Source: RGIG5612 sp050944475 (GTDB taxonomy: Bacteria > Bacillota > Clostridia > Lachnospirales > Lachnospiraceae). Taken from it: 64,000 nucleotides of DNA. The position numbers were made by a program, and so were the translations under genes. Where the stretch lies: NCBI GenBank assembly GCA_050944475.1, contig JBMNRD010000006.1:102314-166313 (forward strand), read 5' to 3'. The first letter of the stretch is position 1. Each line of letters begins with the position of its first letter. Below the pieces are notes generated by a model that saw only the letters and a program-made list of their open reading frames with translations, had not been told where the DNA came from and did not search any database. Of this stretch, positions 42,215-50,900 are shown piece after piece.

Positions 42215-43195
42215 ATGAAGAGGCAAAGACAAAAAAAGACAATAAAAAGCGGATTTTTCCGGCGTCTCGTTACATCGGCGACGTTGACGATATTATGCAT
42301 TTGCCTTGCAGGATGCGCCGAAATCCGTTTGGCGGCTCCCATGCGGCCGGACGTGCTCCTGAGTGTAAACGGCAAGGAATGTCCGGTATCAGAGGCGGTT
42401 TTTCGTATGATGGAGGTCCGTGAATACTACAGGGGCGACGAGGACGAGTTGTTCTGGGAGCGCAACATAGGCGATATCACCCTTGACAGATATGTGAAAG
42501 ACAGCGTGAAGGAGGAAATGATACGGATTACCTCCAGCGTGCTGATGTCGGATGAGATGGCTCTTTACATGTCGGATGCGGACAGAAACCTGATAAAGGA
42601 AAAGGCAGAGGCTTCCTTTAACGAAATCAATCTGCTGTATGATTTGCATTCTTACGGAATTACCCCGAATACCGTCATCAGCCTTTACACCAAGCAGGCC
42701 ATGTATGACAAGGTGTTTAACAAGCTGGCGGAAAAGGTCAACGAGGATATCAGCAAAGCCGATACAAAGGTAATTGAGGTCAACTATGTGGAACTTCCCC
42801 TGAGCATGTCCATAAATCAGGCGGAGAAGCTGAGAAGCGAAATAAAAAGCGGCACCAGCTTCGAAACCGCCTGCAAAACCTGGGGATATGAGCCTGTGCT
42901 GAACAGAGTAATCATGAAGGGAAACATGGATAAGACATTTGAGAAGGTTGCCTATAATCTGATTGACGGCGATTTGAGCGAAATAGTGGAAACGGCGGAA
43001 TGCCTTTATATAATCGAATGCGTGGAAGATTACATGATCAGCGAGTCGGTCGCCAATAAAAACAAGGTCATTTCCGCCGCAAGGAAGGCCGCTTTTGACG
43101 AGAAATTCGTGGAGTTTTCCAAGGGGAGCATTCTTCGTTTCAATGAAGAAGCCTGGGAGCGGATCAATGTTCAGACACTGAGGACAATCGACTGA
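42215..43195 (+). CDS. Lipoprotein with foldase-like (SurA/PrsA) domain
   Basis: The protein has 326 residues. A basic N-terminus and hydrophobic stretch end in the lipobox ICLAGC (C about residue 34). The rest resembles SurA/PrsA-type chaperones: a helical N-terminal part and a degenerate parvulin domain at about 190-285 (IEVNYVELPL, AEKLRSEIKSGTSFETAC, LIDGDLSEIVETAECLYIIECVEDY). Key parvulin residues are not obviously intact, so it may act as a chaperone without isomerase activity. A longer start at 42191 is possible; neither has a good ribosome site. It joins the following glycosyltransferase by one overlapping base. Confidence 0.75.
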   Translation: MKRQRQKKTIKSGFFRRLVTSATLTILCICLAGCAEIRLAAPMRPDVLLSVNGKECPVSEAVFRMMEVREYYRGDEDELFWERNIGDITLDRYVKDSVKEEMIRITSSVLMSDEMALYMSDADRNLIKEKAEASFNEINLLYDLHSYGITPNTVISLYTKQAMYDKVFNKLAEKVNEDISKADTKVIEVNYVELPLSMSINQAEKLRSEIKSGTSFETACKTWGYEPVLNRVIMKGNMDKTFEKVAYNLIDGDLSEIVETAECLYIIECVEDYMISESVANKNKVISAARKAAFDEKFVEFSKGSILRFNEEAWERINVQTLRTID

Positions 43196-44187
43196 TGGAG
43201 AAAAAAACGGTGAAATTAATTGATATCATAGTTCCTGCCTACAATGAAGAAGAGAGCCTGCCTCTTTTTTACGAGGCAATCAAGGCAGTAGAGAGCGGGC
43301 TTCCCGGATACGGATTCCGTTATATTTTTGTTGATGACGGCAGTATCGACGGCTCCCTTGAGATAATGAAGGATATGGCAGCCAAAGATCCGGAGGTCAA
43401 ATATATTTCATTCTCCCGAAATTTCGGCAAGGAGGCGGCAATTTATGCAGGCCTCAGAAACAGCAGCGGCGACATGGTCGTCCTCATTGATGCAGACCTC
43501 CAGCATCCGACGCAGCTGATCCCCGATATGATAAATGCCGTGGAAAACGAGGGCTACGGCGCGGCCGGAGCCAAGAGAAAGGCCGGTTTTTTCTCACGCA
43601 GTTTTACGGCTCTCAACAACAGCATTTCAAAAACAAAACTCGAAAAGGGCGCCACCGATTTTATGTGCATGAGCAGGGCATTCGTGGATGCGGTGCTGCA
43701 GCTTTCCGAAACGAGAAGGTTTACCAAGGGGCTGTTTGCCTGGGTGGGCTTTAAGATAAAGTGGCTGGACTTTGTTCAAAGCAAACGCGCTGCCGGCAAG
43801 AGCAAGTGGACATTTAAGAAACTGTTTTCCTATGCCACCGACGGACTGACAGCATTCAGCACTATTCCCTTGAGGCTTGTTACAATTGTAGGAGCACTGG
43901 TTTTCATACTGGCCGTCATTTACATCATAATCACGCTGATTCAGACGATTATCTGGGGAATTGATGTGCCGGGGTATGTGACCACGCTTGTTGTGTTGCT
44001 GTTCATGGGCGGAGTAATAATGCTGGCTATCGGCATTTTAGGAGAATACATCAGCAGCATTTACATGGAGACCAAAAACCGCCCCATTTATATAATGGAA
44101 CAGACCAATATAGGCAAAACCGTCAGCAATGAGGATAAACAAATCTGCACAGGGAGAACAGAACCTGCGCGGGAAGAGGATAAATAA
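43195..44187 (+). CDS. Glycosyltransferase family 2 (dolichol-phosphate-mannose synthase/GtrB type)
   Basis: The enzyme should move a sugar from a nucleotide to undecaprenyl phosphate on the inner membrane face. The 330 residues have the GT-A domain (IDIIVPAYNEEESLPLFYEA, FVDDGSIDGS, SFSRNFGKEAAIYAGL, LIDADLQHP with the DxD) and two C-terminal membrane helices (about 223-250 and 262-285). The next gene, a YfhO protein, could be the partner that transfers the lipid-linked sugar outside. It overlaps the lipoprotein gene by one base. Confidence 0.92.
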   Translation: MEKKTVKLIDIIVPAYNEEESLPLFYEAIKAVESGLPGYGFRYIFVDDGSIDGSLEIMKDMAAKDPEVKYISFSRNFGKEAAIYAGLRNSSGDMVVLIDADLQHPTQLIPDMINAVENEGYGAAGAKRKAGFFSRSFTALNNSISKTKLEKGATDFMCMSRAFVDAVLQLSETRRFTKGLFAWVGFKIKWLDFVQSKRAAGKSKWTFKKLFSYATDGLTAFSTIPLRLVTIVGALVFILAVIYIIITLIQTIIWGIDVPGYVTTLVVLLFMGGVIMLAIGILGEYISSIYMETKNRPIYIMEQTNIGKTVSNEDKQICTGRTEPAREEDK

Positions 44188-44202
44188 ATCAGGGAGATTA
44201 AC

Positions 44203-46740
44203 ATGAGCAAGGTTTACAACAGCAAGAACTTTTTTGTACGCAATCTGCCGGTGCTTCTGGCATTTTTGACGCCGGTGGTTGTTCTGGGAGTTATGTTTGC
44301 TTTCAGGGAAATATTTCCTTTCGGCGACAGGATGTATCTAAGGAGCGACATGTACCACCAGTATGTGACCTTTCTGAAGGAGTTCCAGAGCATCTTAAAG
44401 AACGGCGACAGTCTTTTGTTTACGTGGAATATCGGACTGGGGGCGGACCTCCCCGCAATTTATGCTTATTACCTTGCAACCCCGTTTTACTGGCTGACGG
44501 TCTTCCTGCCGTCCAACTACATTCCGGAAATAATGTCCTGCCTTATTATTCTTAAGGCGGGACTGATGTCGGCTGCGTTTGCGCATTATGTGCAATGCCG
44601 TACCGGGCAGAGAAACTTTGCTTCGGCAGTGTTTGGAGCTTTTTATGCCATGTCTTCATACATGGCCGCATACAGCTGGAACTTGATGTGGCTGGACTGT
44701 CTGGTGCTCCTGCCTCTTATCACTCTGGGACTTGAGCGTCTGGTAAAGGAAAAAAAGGTTGTTCTTTACAGCATAACCCTGGCTGTGGCCATCCTGTCGA
44801 ATTACTACATTGCAATTATGATATGCATTTATCTGGTGCTGTATTTTATTTACCTGATTATCTGCGAGCCCGGAAAGGGAGGCTTTGCGGGAGCGCTGCG
44901 CAGCATCGGACGGTTTGCCGTTTATTCTGTCCTTGCAGGTCTTATGGCGGCCATTACCGTAATTCCCGCCTTTGTCAACCTTTCTTCCACGGCCTCGGGC
45001 AATTTTTCCTTCCCGACCAAGCTCAGATTCTATTACAACATTCTGGAAATGCTTTCCCGGTCAATAATGAATGTGGAGCCCACCGTACTTTCCGGCTACA
45101 TTCCCAACGTATATTGTACAATCGGAGTGTTCATGCTGATTCCTCTTTTCTTTATATGCGGTAAAATACGTCTGCGGGTAAAAATAGGCAAGGTTATTCT
45201 TATAGGTATTTTCCTTGCAAGCTTTGCAATGAACATTCCCACGTATATCTGGCATGGCTTTCATTACCCGAACAGCCTGTCCAGTCGCCAGTCATTCATA
45301 TACATTTTCCTGATTCTGGCGATGGCCTATGAGGTGGTAATACAGGTAGAAAGTTTCAAATATCGTGAGATTATCTGGTGCCTGACGGCAGGGATAGGAG
45401 CCATCTTCGCTCTTCAGGTCCTCTATGATTCTGAAGAGTATACGATAAACCTTGTTTTGATAAGTGTGTGCTTCCTTGCTCTGTACGGAATATGGATGAT
45501 CCTGAAAAAAAGCGGACGTATACCGCAAGCGTTAATGATAATTATATTGCTCGCGATAGCGGTGAGCGAGGCGGCTATAAATACGAATGCCACAGGTTAT
45601 TCCACTACGGGCAGAAGCGCTTATATGGATGACAATGAGCCGATTTCCCGGCTCTTGGAAGGCATCGGAGATGACGGTTTCTACAGGGTTGAGAAGATTA
45701 AGCGCCGTACCAAGAATGACGGCGCGTGGCTGAATTACAGGTCGGCCTCGGAATTTTCATCCACAACTATTGAAGGAATATCCGATTTCTATGATTATTT
45801 CGGAATGCAGTCCTCGACCAACTCATTTTCCTATTACGGGCACACACCCTTCAGCGCGGCACTTCTCGGTATAAAGTACGAAATAGCCGCCGAAGAGCAA
45901 GATGACCCGCTGATGACCCTCGTTGGCCGGGAAGGGGACTACTATCTTTATGAAAACAAATACAGTCTTCCGTTGGGCTTTATGACGGACGTCTCGGTTT
46001 CAGCAGAAACCAACATGCATGAGAGCAGTCCGTTTCTGGTGCAGAACAGTTTCATAAACGCTGCCTGTGGCGGCGGCAAGCTTTTTTCATCGGAGAAGAC
46101 ACTTTCCGGAACGGAAATCAAGTGGAACGCCAAGGATGACGGAAGACAACTGGTGTACATAACCGACAAAATCAGCGATGCCCGAGCGAAGATTGAGCGC
46201 GGCGGCGAGGTCATTCTGGACAAGGAATTTTCGGGACTTGAGAACCCTCAGATTATTGACCTGGGTGATGTGGAAAACGGCGACAAAATCACTATCGAGT
46301 CCGCAGACGAGGACAAGAGCCACATCAAACTTTTTCATTCCATAATGAAATACGAGCGCCTCGAAGAGGTTATGGAGACAATGGGAAGGTATGGCTATCA
46401 GATTTCCGAATTTTCCGACACATACATTAAGGGAAAGATAATCGCAATTGAAGAGGGGATAATGTTCACCACTATTCCATACTACAAGGGCTGGGAGGCA
46501 TATGTCGACGGGGAAAAAGTCGAAACAAGGTCTTTCTATAAAGCCTTTGTCATCGTGCCCCTCAAGGCGGGTGAACACGTTGTGGAGTTTAAGTACCGCT
46601 CGACGGGACTTGAGCTTGCGGCCCTGATAAGTGCGGTTACAATACTTATTTTCCTGTTTTCAAGGCTGATTCATGCTTCAAGATATCCGAAAACAAGAAA
46701 AAGTTCTGAAAAAGCTGAAAAAATAAAAAACAACACTTGA
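44203..46740 (+). CDS. YfhO family membrane protein (probable glycosyltransferase)
   Basis: YfhO proteins are large membrane proteins with a GT-C-like fold; B. subtilis YfhO glycosylates lipoteichoic acid with a lipid-linked sugar. The 845 residues start with about twelve membrane helices, with RMYLRSDMYHQYVTFLKEF in the first outer loop (the D could be catalytic), continue with a large outer domain (about 460-800), and end with one more helix. It lies 15 bases behind a GtrB-like gene, in line with surface polymer or protein glycosylation. The sugar and acceptor are not known. Confidence 0.88.
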   Translation: MSKVYNSKNFFVRNLPVLLAFLTPVVVLGVMFAFREIFPFGDRMYLRSDMYHQYVTFLKEFQSILKNGDSLLFTWNIGLGADLPAIYAYYLATPFYWLTVFLPSNYIPEIMSCLIILKAGLMSAAFAHYVQCRTGQRNFASAVFGAFYAMSSYMAAYSWNLMWLDCLVLLPLITLGLERLVKEKKVVLYSITLAVAILSNYYIAIMICIYLVLYFIYLIICEPGKGGFAGALRSIGRFAVYSVLAGLMAAITVIPAFVNLSSTASGNFSFPTKLRFYYNILEMLSRSIMNVEPTVLSGYIPNVYCTIGVFMLIPLFFICGKIRLRVKIGKVILIGIFLASFAMNIPTYIWHGFHYPNSLSSRQSFIYIFLILAMAYEVVIQVESFKYREIIWCLTAGIGAIFALQVLYDSEEYTINLVLISVCFLALYGIWMILKKSGRIPQALMIIILLAIAVSEAAINTNATGYSTTGRSAYMDDNEPISRLLEGIGDDGFYRVEKIKRRTKNDGAWLNYRSASEFSSTTIEGISDFYDYFGMQSSTNSFSYYGHTPFSAALLGIKYEIAAEEQDDPLMTLVGREGDYYLYENKYSLPLGFMTDVSVSAETNMHESSPFLVQNSFINAACGGGKLFSSEKTLSGTEIKWNAKDDGRQLVYITDKISDARAKIERGGEVILDKEFSGLENPQIIDLGDVENGDKITIESADEDKSHIKLFHSIMKYERLEEVMETMGRYGYQISEFSDTYIKGKIIAIEEGIMFTTIPYYKGWEAYVDGEKVETRSFYKAFVIVPLKAGEHVVEFKYRSTGLELAALISAVTILIFLFSRLIHASRYPKTRKSSEKAEKIKNNT

Positions 46741-46765
46741 AAAGATGCGGCTGTTCATATAAAAT
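46737..46765 (+). promoter_or_regulatory. Probable promoter and leader of rpsB
   Basis: TTGAAA (46737-46742) overlaps the preceding stop codon and is followed at 17 bases by TAAAAT (46760-46765). The leader of about 110 nt to the ATG contains a GC-rich hairpin at about 46802-46834 (GGG..CCCC / GGGG..CCC). It might take part in S2 autoregulation, but I cannot assign it to a known leader family. Confidence 0.5.
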
Positions 46766-46879
46766 ATTTGCCGGCGCTATAAAACACGTGTATCCATTCA
46801 AAGGGAGGTGCCCCTTACGCTTTGGGGTCCCGATGAAGAAAGATATGCGGAAGATTACTAACCACGGAGGTACAATTTA

Positions 46880-47890
46880 ATGAGCGTAATTTCAATGAAG
46901 CAGTTGCTTGAAGCAGGTGTTCATTTCGGACACCAGACCAGACGCTGGAACCCCAAGATGGCTCCATACATCTATACCGAGAGAAACGGTATCTACATCA
47001 TCGATCTTCAGAAGACAGTCGGACTAATTGACGATGCATTTGATGCAATCTCCGACATCGCCGCTCAGGGCGGCACCATTCTTTTTGTCGGCACAAAGAA
47101 GCAGGCGCAGGAGGCTATCAAAACGGAAGCCGAGCGCTGCGGCATGTTCTATGTAAATGAAAGATGGCTCGGAGGTATGCTGACCAACTTCAAGACTATC
47201 CAGAACAGTGTTAAGAGGCTTAAAGAAATTGAGAAGATGGAAGAGGACGGAATCTTTGACGTTCTTCCTAAAAAAGAAGTTATCAACATCAGGAAAGAAT
47301 GGGAGAAGCTGGAGAAGCACCTTGGCGGAATCAAGGATATGAGAAAGATTCCGGATGCAATCTTCGTTGTTGATCCCAAGAAGGAAAAAATCTGCGTATC
47401 CGAAGCCCATAAGCTTGGTGTTCCGCTTATCGGCATATGCGATATCAACTGCGACCCTGACGAGCTCGATTATGTAATCCCGGGCAATGACGATGCTATC
47501 CGTGCGGTTAAGCTTATCGTTGCCAAGATGGCTGATGCTGTCATCGAGGCAAACCAGGGCGTTGCTTACGAAGTTGAGGAGGGCGCGGAGACTGATATTG
47601 AAGCTGTCGAGGAATTTGCTGAAGCAGTCGGGGGATTCGTTAAAATCGGAGAAGATGACGATGCCGAGGAAGATACTGAAGTTGCCGAGGCCGCCGGAAA
47701 AGTTGCTGAAACTGAGGCAGCCGTTGAAGCGGTCACAGAGGAAGTTGCTGAAATTGTCGAAGAAGCGGCAGAGGCTGCAGAAGAAGCAACTGAGGTCGCA
47801 GAAGAAGCAACCGGGGTCGCAGAAGAAGTTGTTGAGGCTGCAGAAGATGTTGCCGAAACAGCCGAGGAAGCAGCTGAAGAAGAAAAATAA
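46880..47890 (+). CDS. rpsB: 30S ribosomal protein S2 with a long acidic C-terminal extension
   Basis: S2 sits on the solvent side of the 30S head-body junction. The body (1 to about 232) is standard: ISMKQLLEAGVHFGHQTRRWNPKM, FVGTKKQAQEAIKTEAERCG, RWLGGMLTNFKTI, IPLIGICDINCDPDEL-like VPLIGICDINCDPDELDYVIPGNDDA. It is followed by about 100 residues rich in Glu, Ala and Val in repeats of the type EEATEVAEE, without any break in the frame. Ordinary S2 has 230-260 residues. The ribosome site is GGAGG. EF-Ts follows 51 bases later, the universal order. Confidence 0.96.
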   Translation: MSVISMKQLLEAGVHFGHQTRRWNPKMAPYIYTERNGIYIIDLQKTVGLIDDAFDAISDIAAQGGTILFVGTKKQAQEAIKTEAERCGMFYVNERWLGGMLTNFKTIQNSVKRLKEIEKMEEDGIFDVLPKKEVINIRKEWEKLEKHLGGIKDMRKIPDAIFVVDPKKEKICVSEAHKLGVPLIGICDINCDPDELDYVIPGNDDAIRAVKLIVAKMADAVIEANQGVAYEVEEGAETDIEAVEEFAEAVGGFVKIGEDDDAEEDTEVAEAAGKVAETEAAVEAVTEEVAEIVEEAAEAAEEATEVAEEATGVAEEVVEAAEDVAETAEEAAEEEK

Positions 47891-47941
47891 TAATACCTTC
47901 CCCGCGGGGGCAGGTTTACCATTATAGGAGGATAGTGTAAC

Positions 47942-48844
47942 ATGGCAGAGATTACCACAGCTATGGTAAAACAGCTCAGGGAACTTACCGGCGCAGGCGT
48001 ACTGGCCTGTAAGAATGCCCTTGTTGAGAATGATGGCGATATTGATAAAGCAGTTGATTCCCTTAGGGAAAGAGGCGAGGCCCAGGCAGTAAAGAAGGCC
48101 GGCAGGATCGCAGCCGAAGGCATTGTTGAAGCGGTAGTTAAGGACAACAAGGCGGTTATCGTTGAGGTCAACTCCGAGACTGACTTTGTTGCAAAAAATG
48201 AGAAATTCCGGGTTTTCGTTGACGAGGTCGTACAACAGATATTTGTTACCGCCGCAGCTGACGTTGAGGAGCTTCTTGAGGACAAGTGGCTCGCCGACGA
48301 AAGCAAGACCGTAAGGGAGGCAGTTGTAAGCATGGTTGCCACTATCGGTGAGAATATTTCAATCAGAAGATTTGAAAAAATTGAGACTGAGGGAATGATT
48401 GTTTCGTATGTCCATGGTGGCGGACGCATCGGTGTTCTTGTTGAAGCGGCGTCAGTTGTTGACGGTGCCGAGGAAGCCCTTAAAAACGTGGCAATGCAGA
48501 TTGCAGCCCTTTCACCGCGCTACATTTCAGAAGCGGATGTAGATCCGGAATTTCTTGCCCATGAAAAAGAGATTCTTACCGCCCAGGCCAAGAACGACCC
48601 TGCAAATGCGAAAAAGCCGGAGAATATCATCGAGAAGATGGTTATCGGACGTATCAATAAAGGAATGAAGGAAATCTGCCTTATGGAGCAGCCATACGTT
48701 AAGGACGACAGCATGAGTGTTGGCCGGTATCTTAAGTCTGCAGGCGATATCGTTGTAAAGCGCTTCATCCGTTTCGAGACCGGTGAAGGCATCGAAAAGA
48801 AACGGGAGAACTTCGCGGAAGAAGTAGCCAAGCAGATTGGCTGA
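47942..48844 (+). CDS. tsf: Elongation factor Ts
   Basis: EF-Ts releases GDP from EF-Tu. The protein has 300 residues with the N-terminal UBA-like domain (MVKQLRELTGAGVLACKNALVENDGDIDKAVDSLRERG), the TDFVAKNEKF loop that contacts EF-Tu, and two core subdomains with EGMIVSYVHGGGRIGVLVE. It is a single unit with rpsB and ends in a strong terminator. Confidence 0.97.
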   Translation: MAEITTAMVKQLRELTGAGVLACKNALVENDGDIDKAVDSLRERGEAQAVKKAGRIAAEGIVEAVVKDNKAVIVEVNSETDFVAKNEKFRVFVDEVVQQIFVTAAADVEELLEDKWLADESKTVREAVVSMVATIGENISIRRFEKIETEGMIVSYVHGGGRIGVLVEAASVVDGAEEALKNVAMQIAALSPRYISEADVDPEFLAHEKEILTAQAKNDPANAKKPENIIEKMVIGRINKGMKEICLMEQPYVKDDSMSVGRYLKSAGDIVVKRFIRFETGEGIEKKRENFAEEVAKQIG

Positions 48845-48896
48845 TTATTCAGCAAGTCAAGGCACTGTCTGCGGCGCAAAGAATTATATTTCATAC

Positions 48897-48937
48897 AAAA
48901 CCTCGCAAGGTATAAGCCTTCGCGAGGTTTTTTGTTT
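48897..48937. terminator. Rho-independent terminator after tsf, possibly bidirectional
   Basis: AAAACCTCGCAAGG (48897-48910) and CCTTCGCGAGGTTTT form a long stem with one bulge around TATAAG, followed by TTTTTTGTTTTT. It lies between convergent tsf and the GH13 gene, and the complement has a weaker T-run. Confidence 0.9.
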
Positions 48938-48974
48938 TTAATCGGACACGTAAGCTTGTTCTTTTCGGCAATTA

Positions 48975-50900
48975 TCAAAGGCAGCGCCACACACGGGCCT
49001 CATATGGGCCGAGTTTTCCGAGGGCGGCGGCGTTAGCGGCAGTATCGCCGGAAATATTTGCGGCGGCAGCTGCGGCAGTATTCGCACCACTTGCGGCGGT
49101 GTTCGCATCATCACGGTTCGCACGTCCGGAAATCATCAGCTCACTGCCCAGAGCTGTTTTCCATTCGGGGCAGGGCATTGCCGACAAATTGCAGTCGATA
49201 ATGTACTTTTCGCTGCCGTAACTGCGTGAAAAGGTAAAGCGCGTACCGGCCTTGTCAAGCACCTTAAAATCGCCGTAAATCAATGCTTGCGCACTTTTCC
49301 TTAGAGCAATTATTTTTTTGAAAAATGCAGTGATGCTTTCGTTTATTTCCTGTGTCAATCCCTTGTGGTACGAAGGAATTGTTTTGTTCCACGGAAGCAG
49401 CACCCGGGCATGCTCACGTGTTCCGAGGCAGATTTTCTTGAAAGCTTCAGAAGGCGTCATGCCTTTTGCAAGCAGTGCCCGATACAAGCCTTTAGCCTCG
49501 ACATCGGTAATCTGGTCCATGGAGCTGAACTCATAATTGGCAAGCCCCATTTCATCACCCTGGAAAATAAAAGGGGTGCCGTTTAAGGTCATTTGCAGCA
49601 CGCAAAGCAGCTTCATGACATGGGGCCACATGGATTTATCCTTGCTGACCTTGCCGACCATGCGCGGGTTGTCATGATTGTTGAAGAAAAGCGACATGCG
49701 ACAGTTGTTGCCGTAGCCGTTCATCCATTTTATCATCAGGTCGCGGTAGAAGGTCAAATCATATTCATAATCATCGTAGCGGACATGTCCCGGAGTTTCC
49801 AGATGATCGAAAGAAAAAGCCATATCCAGCTCGCCGCGCTCCTGCGCGGTCAGCAGATTGCACTGATTCATGCCGAGCCCGGGAGTTTCACCGACGGAGA
49901 AGGCGTTGTGCGGTGCGAAAGCTTTTTCATTGATTTCACGCATATATTTGTGAAGGTTGGGACCGTAGTAATACTGTTCAATGCCGGTAAATCCCATTAA
50001 GTCACCTACAAGGGGGTTCCCGTCCGGCAAGCCGTCGACCTTGGATACATAGTTTATTACATCCATTCTGAAGCCGTCCACGCCCTTGTTCAGCCACCAA
50101 TTAATCATTTCGATAAGGTCGGCGCGAAGAGCGGGGTTATCCCAGTTAAGGTCCATTTGTTTTTTTGAAAAAAGGTGCAGCGCCCAGACTCCCTGCTCGG
50201 GATAATAATTCCACGCAGGGCCGGAGAAAAACGATGTCCAGTTGTTCGGCGGGGTGCAGGGAGAACCTTCCCGAATAAAGTAGTACTGCCTGTAGGGCGA
50301 GTCCGGATTATTTAATGCCTCCTGAAACCAGATATGCTCATCGGAGGTATGATTTATAACCAGATCCATGATGAGGCGCATGCCCCGGTTATGAATCTCT
50401 TTAAGCAGTTCGTCAAAATCCTCCATAGTTCCGAACTCGGACATGATTTTGCGGTAATCGCGGATATCATAGCCGTTATCGTCATTCGGCGAGTCGTAAA
50501 TCGGGGAAAGCCACAAAGCATCGATACCCAGATCTTTAAGGTAGTCCAATTTTGAAGTAATGCCCCGCAAGTCGCCGATACCGTCGCCGTTGCTGTCGTA
50601 AAAGGTGCGCGGATAAATCTGGTAAAACACGGCCTCCTTCCACCAGGCAGGTGTAATCTCCTCCTTAGAAAAGAAAGGAGTGTCAGTCTCACTGTTTACA
50701 AGTGTCAGCAGGGTGTCGAAGAAACTTTCATCCACCTTTCCTTTGGCAAGCTTCGCTGCGTTTTTAAGCTTCATATTGCGAACAAAAGGATTGGTGACAA
50801 GGCTTTCACTCATGCCAAGCTGCATCAGGACTTTGTCTATGACATCCCTGCCGACCGGCGTGTCGTAAAGCCGGCCGATTTTGCTGTTCATGTCAATCAT
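48975..50900 (-). CDS. GH13 alpha-glucosidase/oligo-1,6-glucosidase with extra N-terminal module
   Basis: The enzyme (641 residues) should hydrolyse alpha-1,4- or alpha-1,6-glucosides in the cytoplasm. The GH13 barrel begins at about residue 86 (WWKEAVFYQIYPRTFYDSNGDGIGDLRGI). Catalytic residues are D280 (GFRMDVINY), E338 (SVGETPG) and D410 (NNHDNPRM). Residues 1-80 are an additional small helical module (YDTPVGRDVIDKVLMQLG...), a kind I have seen attached to some clostridial glycosidases. The C-terminal beta domain has an odd stretch, about 594-628, made of Ala, Asn and Thr. The ATG has GGAGG seven bases upstream and overlaps the symporter stop, so they are coupled. Confidence 0.9.
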   Translation of the reverse strand: MIDMNSKIGRLYDTPVGRDVIDKVLMQLGMSESLVTNPFVRNMKLKNAAKLAKGKVDESFFDTLLTLVNSETDTPFFSKEEITPAWWKEAVFYQIYPRTFYDSNGDGIGDLRGITSKLDYLKDLGIDALWLSPIYDSPNDDNGYDIRDYRKIMSEFGTMEDFDELLKEIHNRGMRLIMDLVINHTSDEHIWFQEALNNPDSPYRQYYFIREGSPCTPPNNWTSFFSGPAWNYYPEQGVWALHLFSKKQMDLNWDNPALRADLIEMINWWLNKGVDGFRMDVINYVSKVDGLPDGNPLVGDLMGFTGIEQYYYGPNLHKYMREINEKAFAPHNAFSVGETPGLGMNQCNLLTAQERGELDMAFSFDHLETPGHVRYDDYEYDLTFYRDLMIKWMNGYGNNCRMSLFFNNHDNPRMVGKVSKDKSMWPHVMKLLCVLQMTLNGTPFIFQGDEMGLANYEFSSMDQITDVEAKGLYRALLAKGMTPSEAFKKICLGTREHARVLLPWNKTIPSYHKGLTQEINESITAFFKKIIALRKSAQALIYGDFKVLDKAGTRFTFSRSYGSEKYIIDCNLSAMPCPEWKTALGSELMISGRANRDDANTAASGANTAAAAAANISGDTAANAAALGKLGPYEARVWRCL

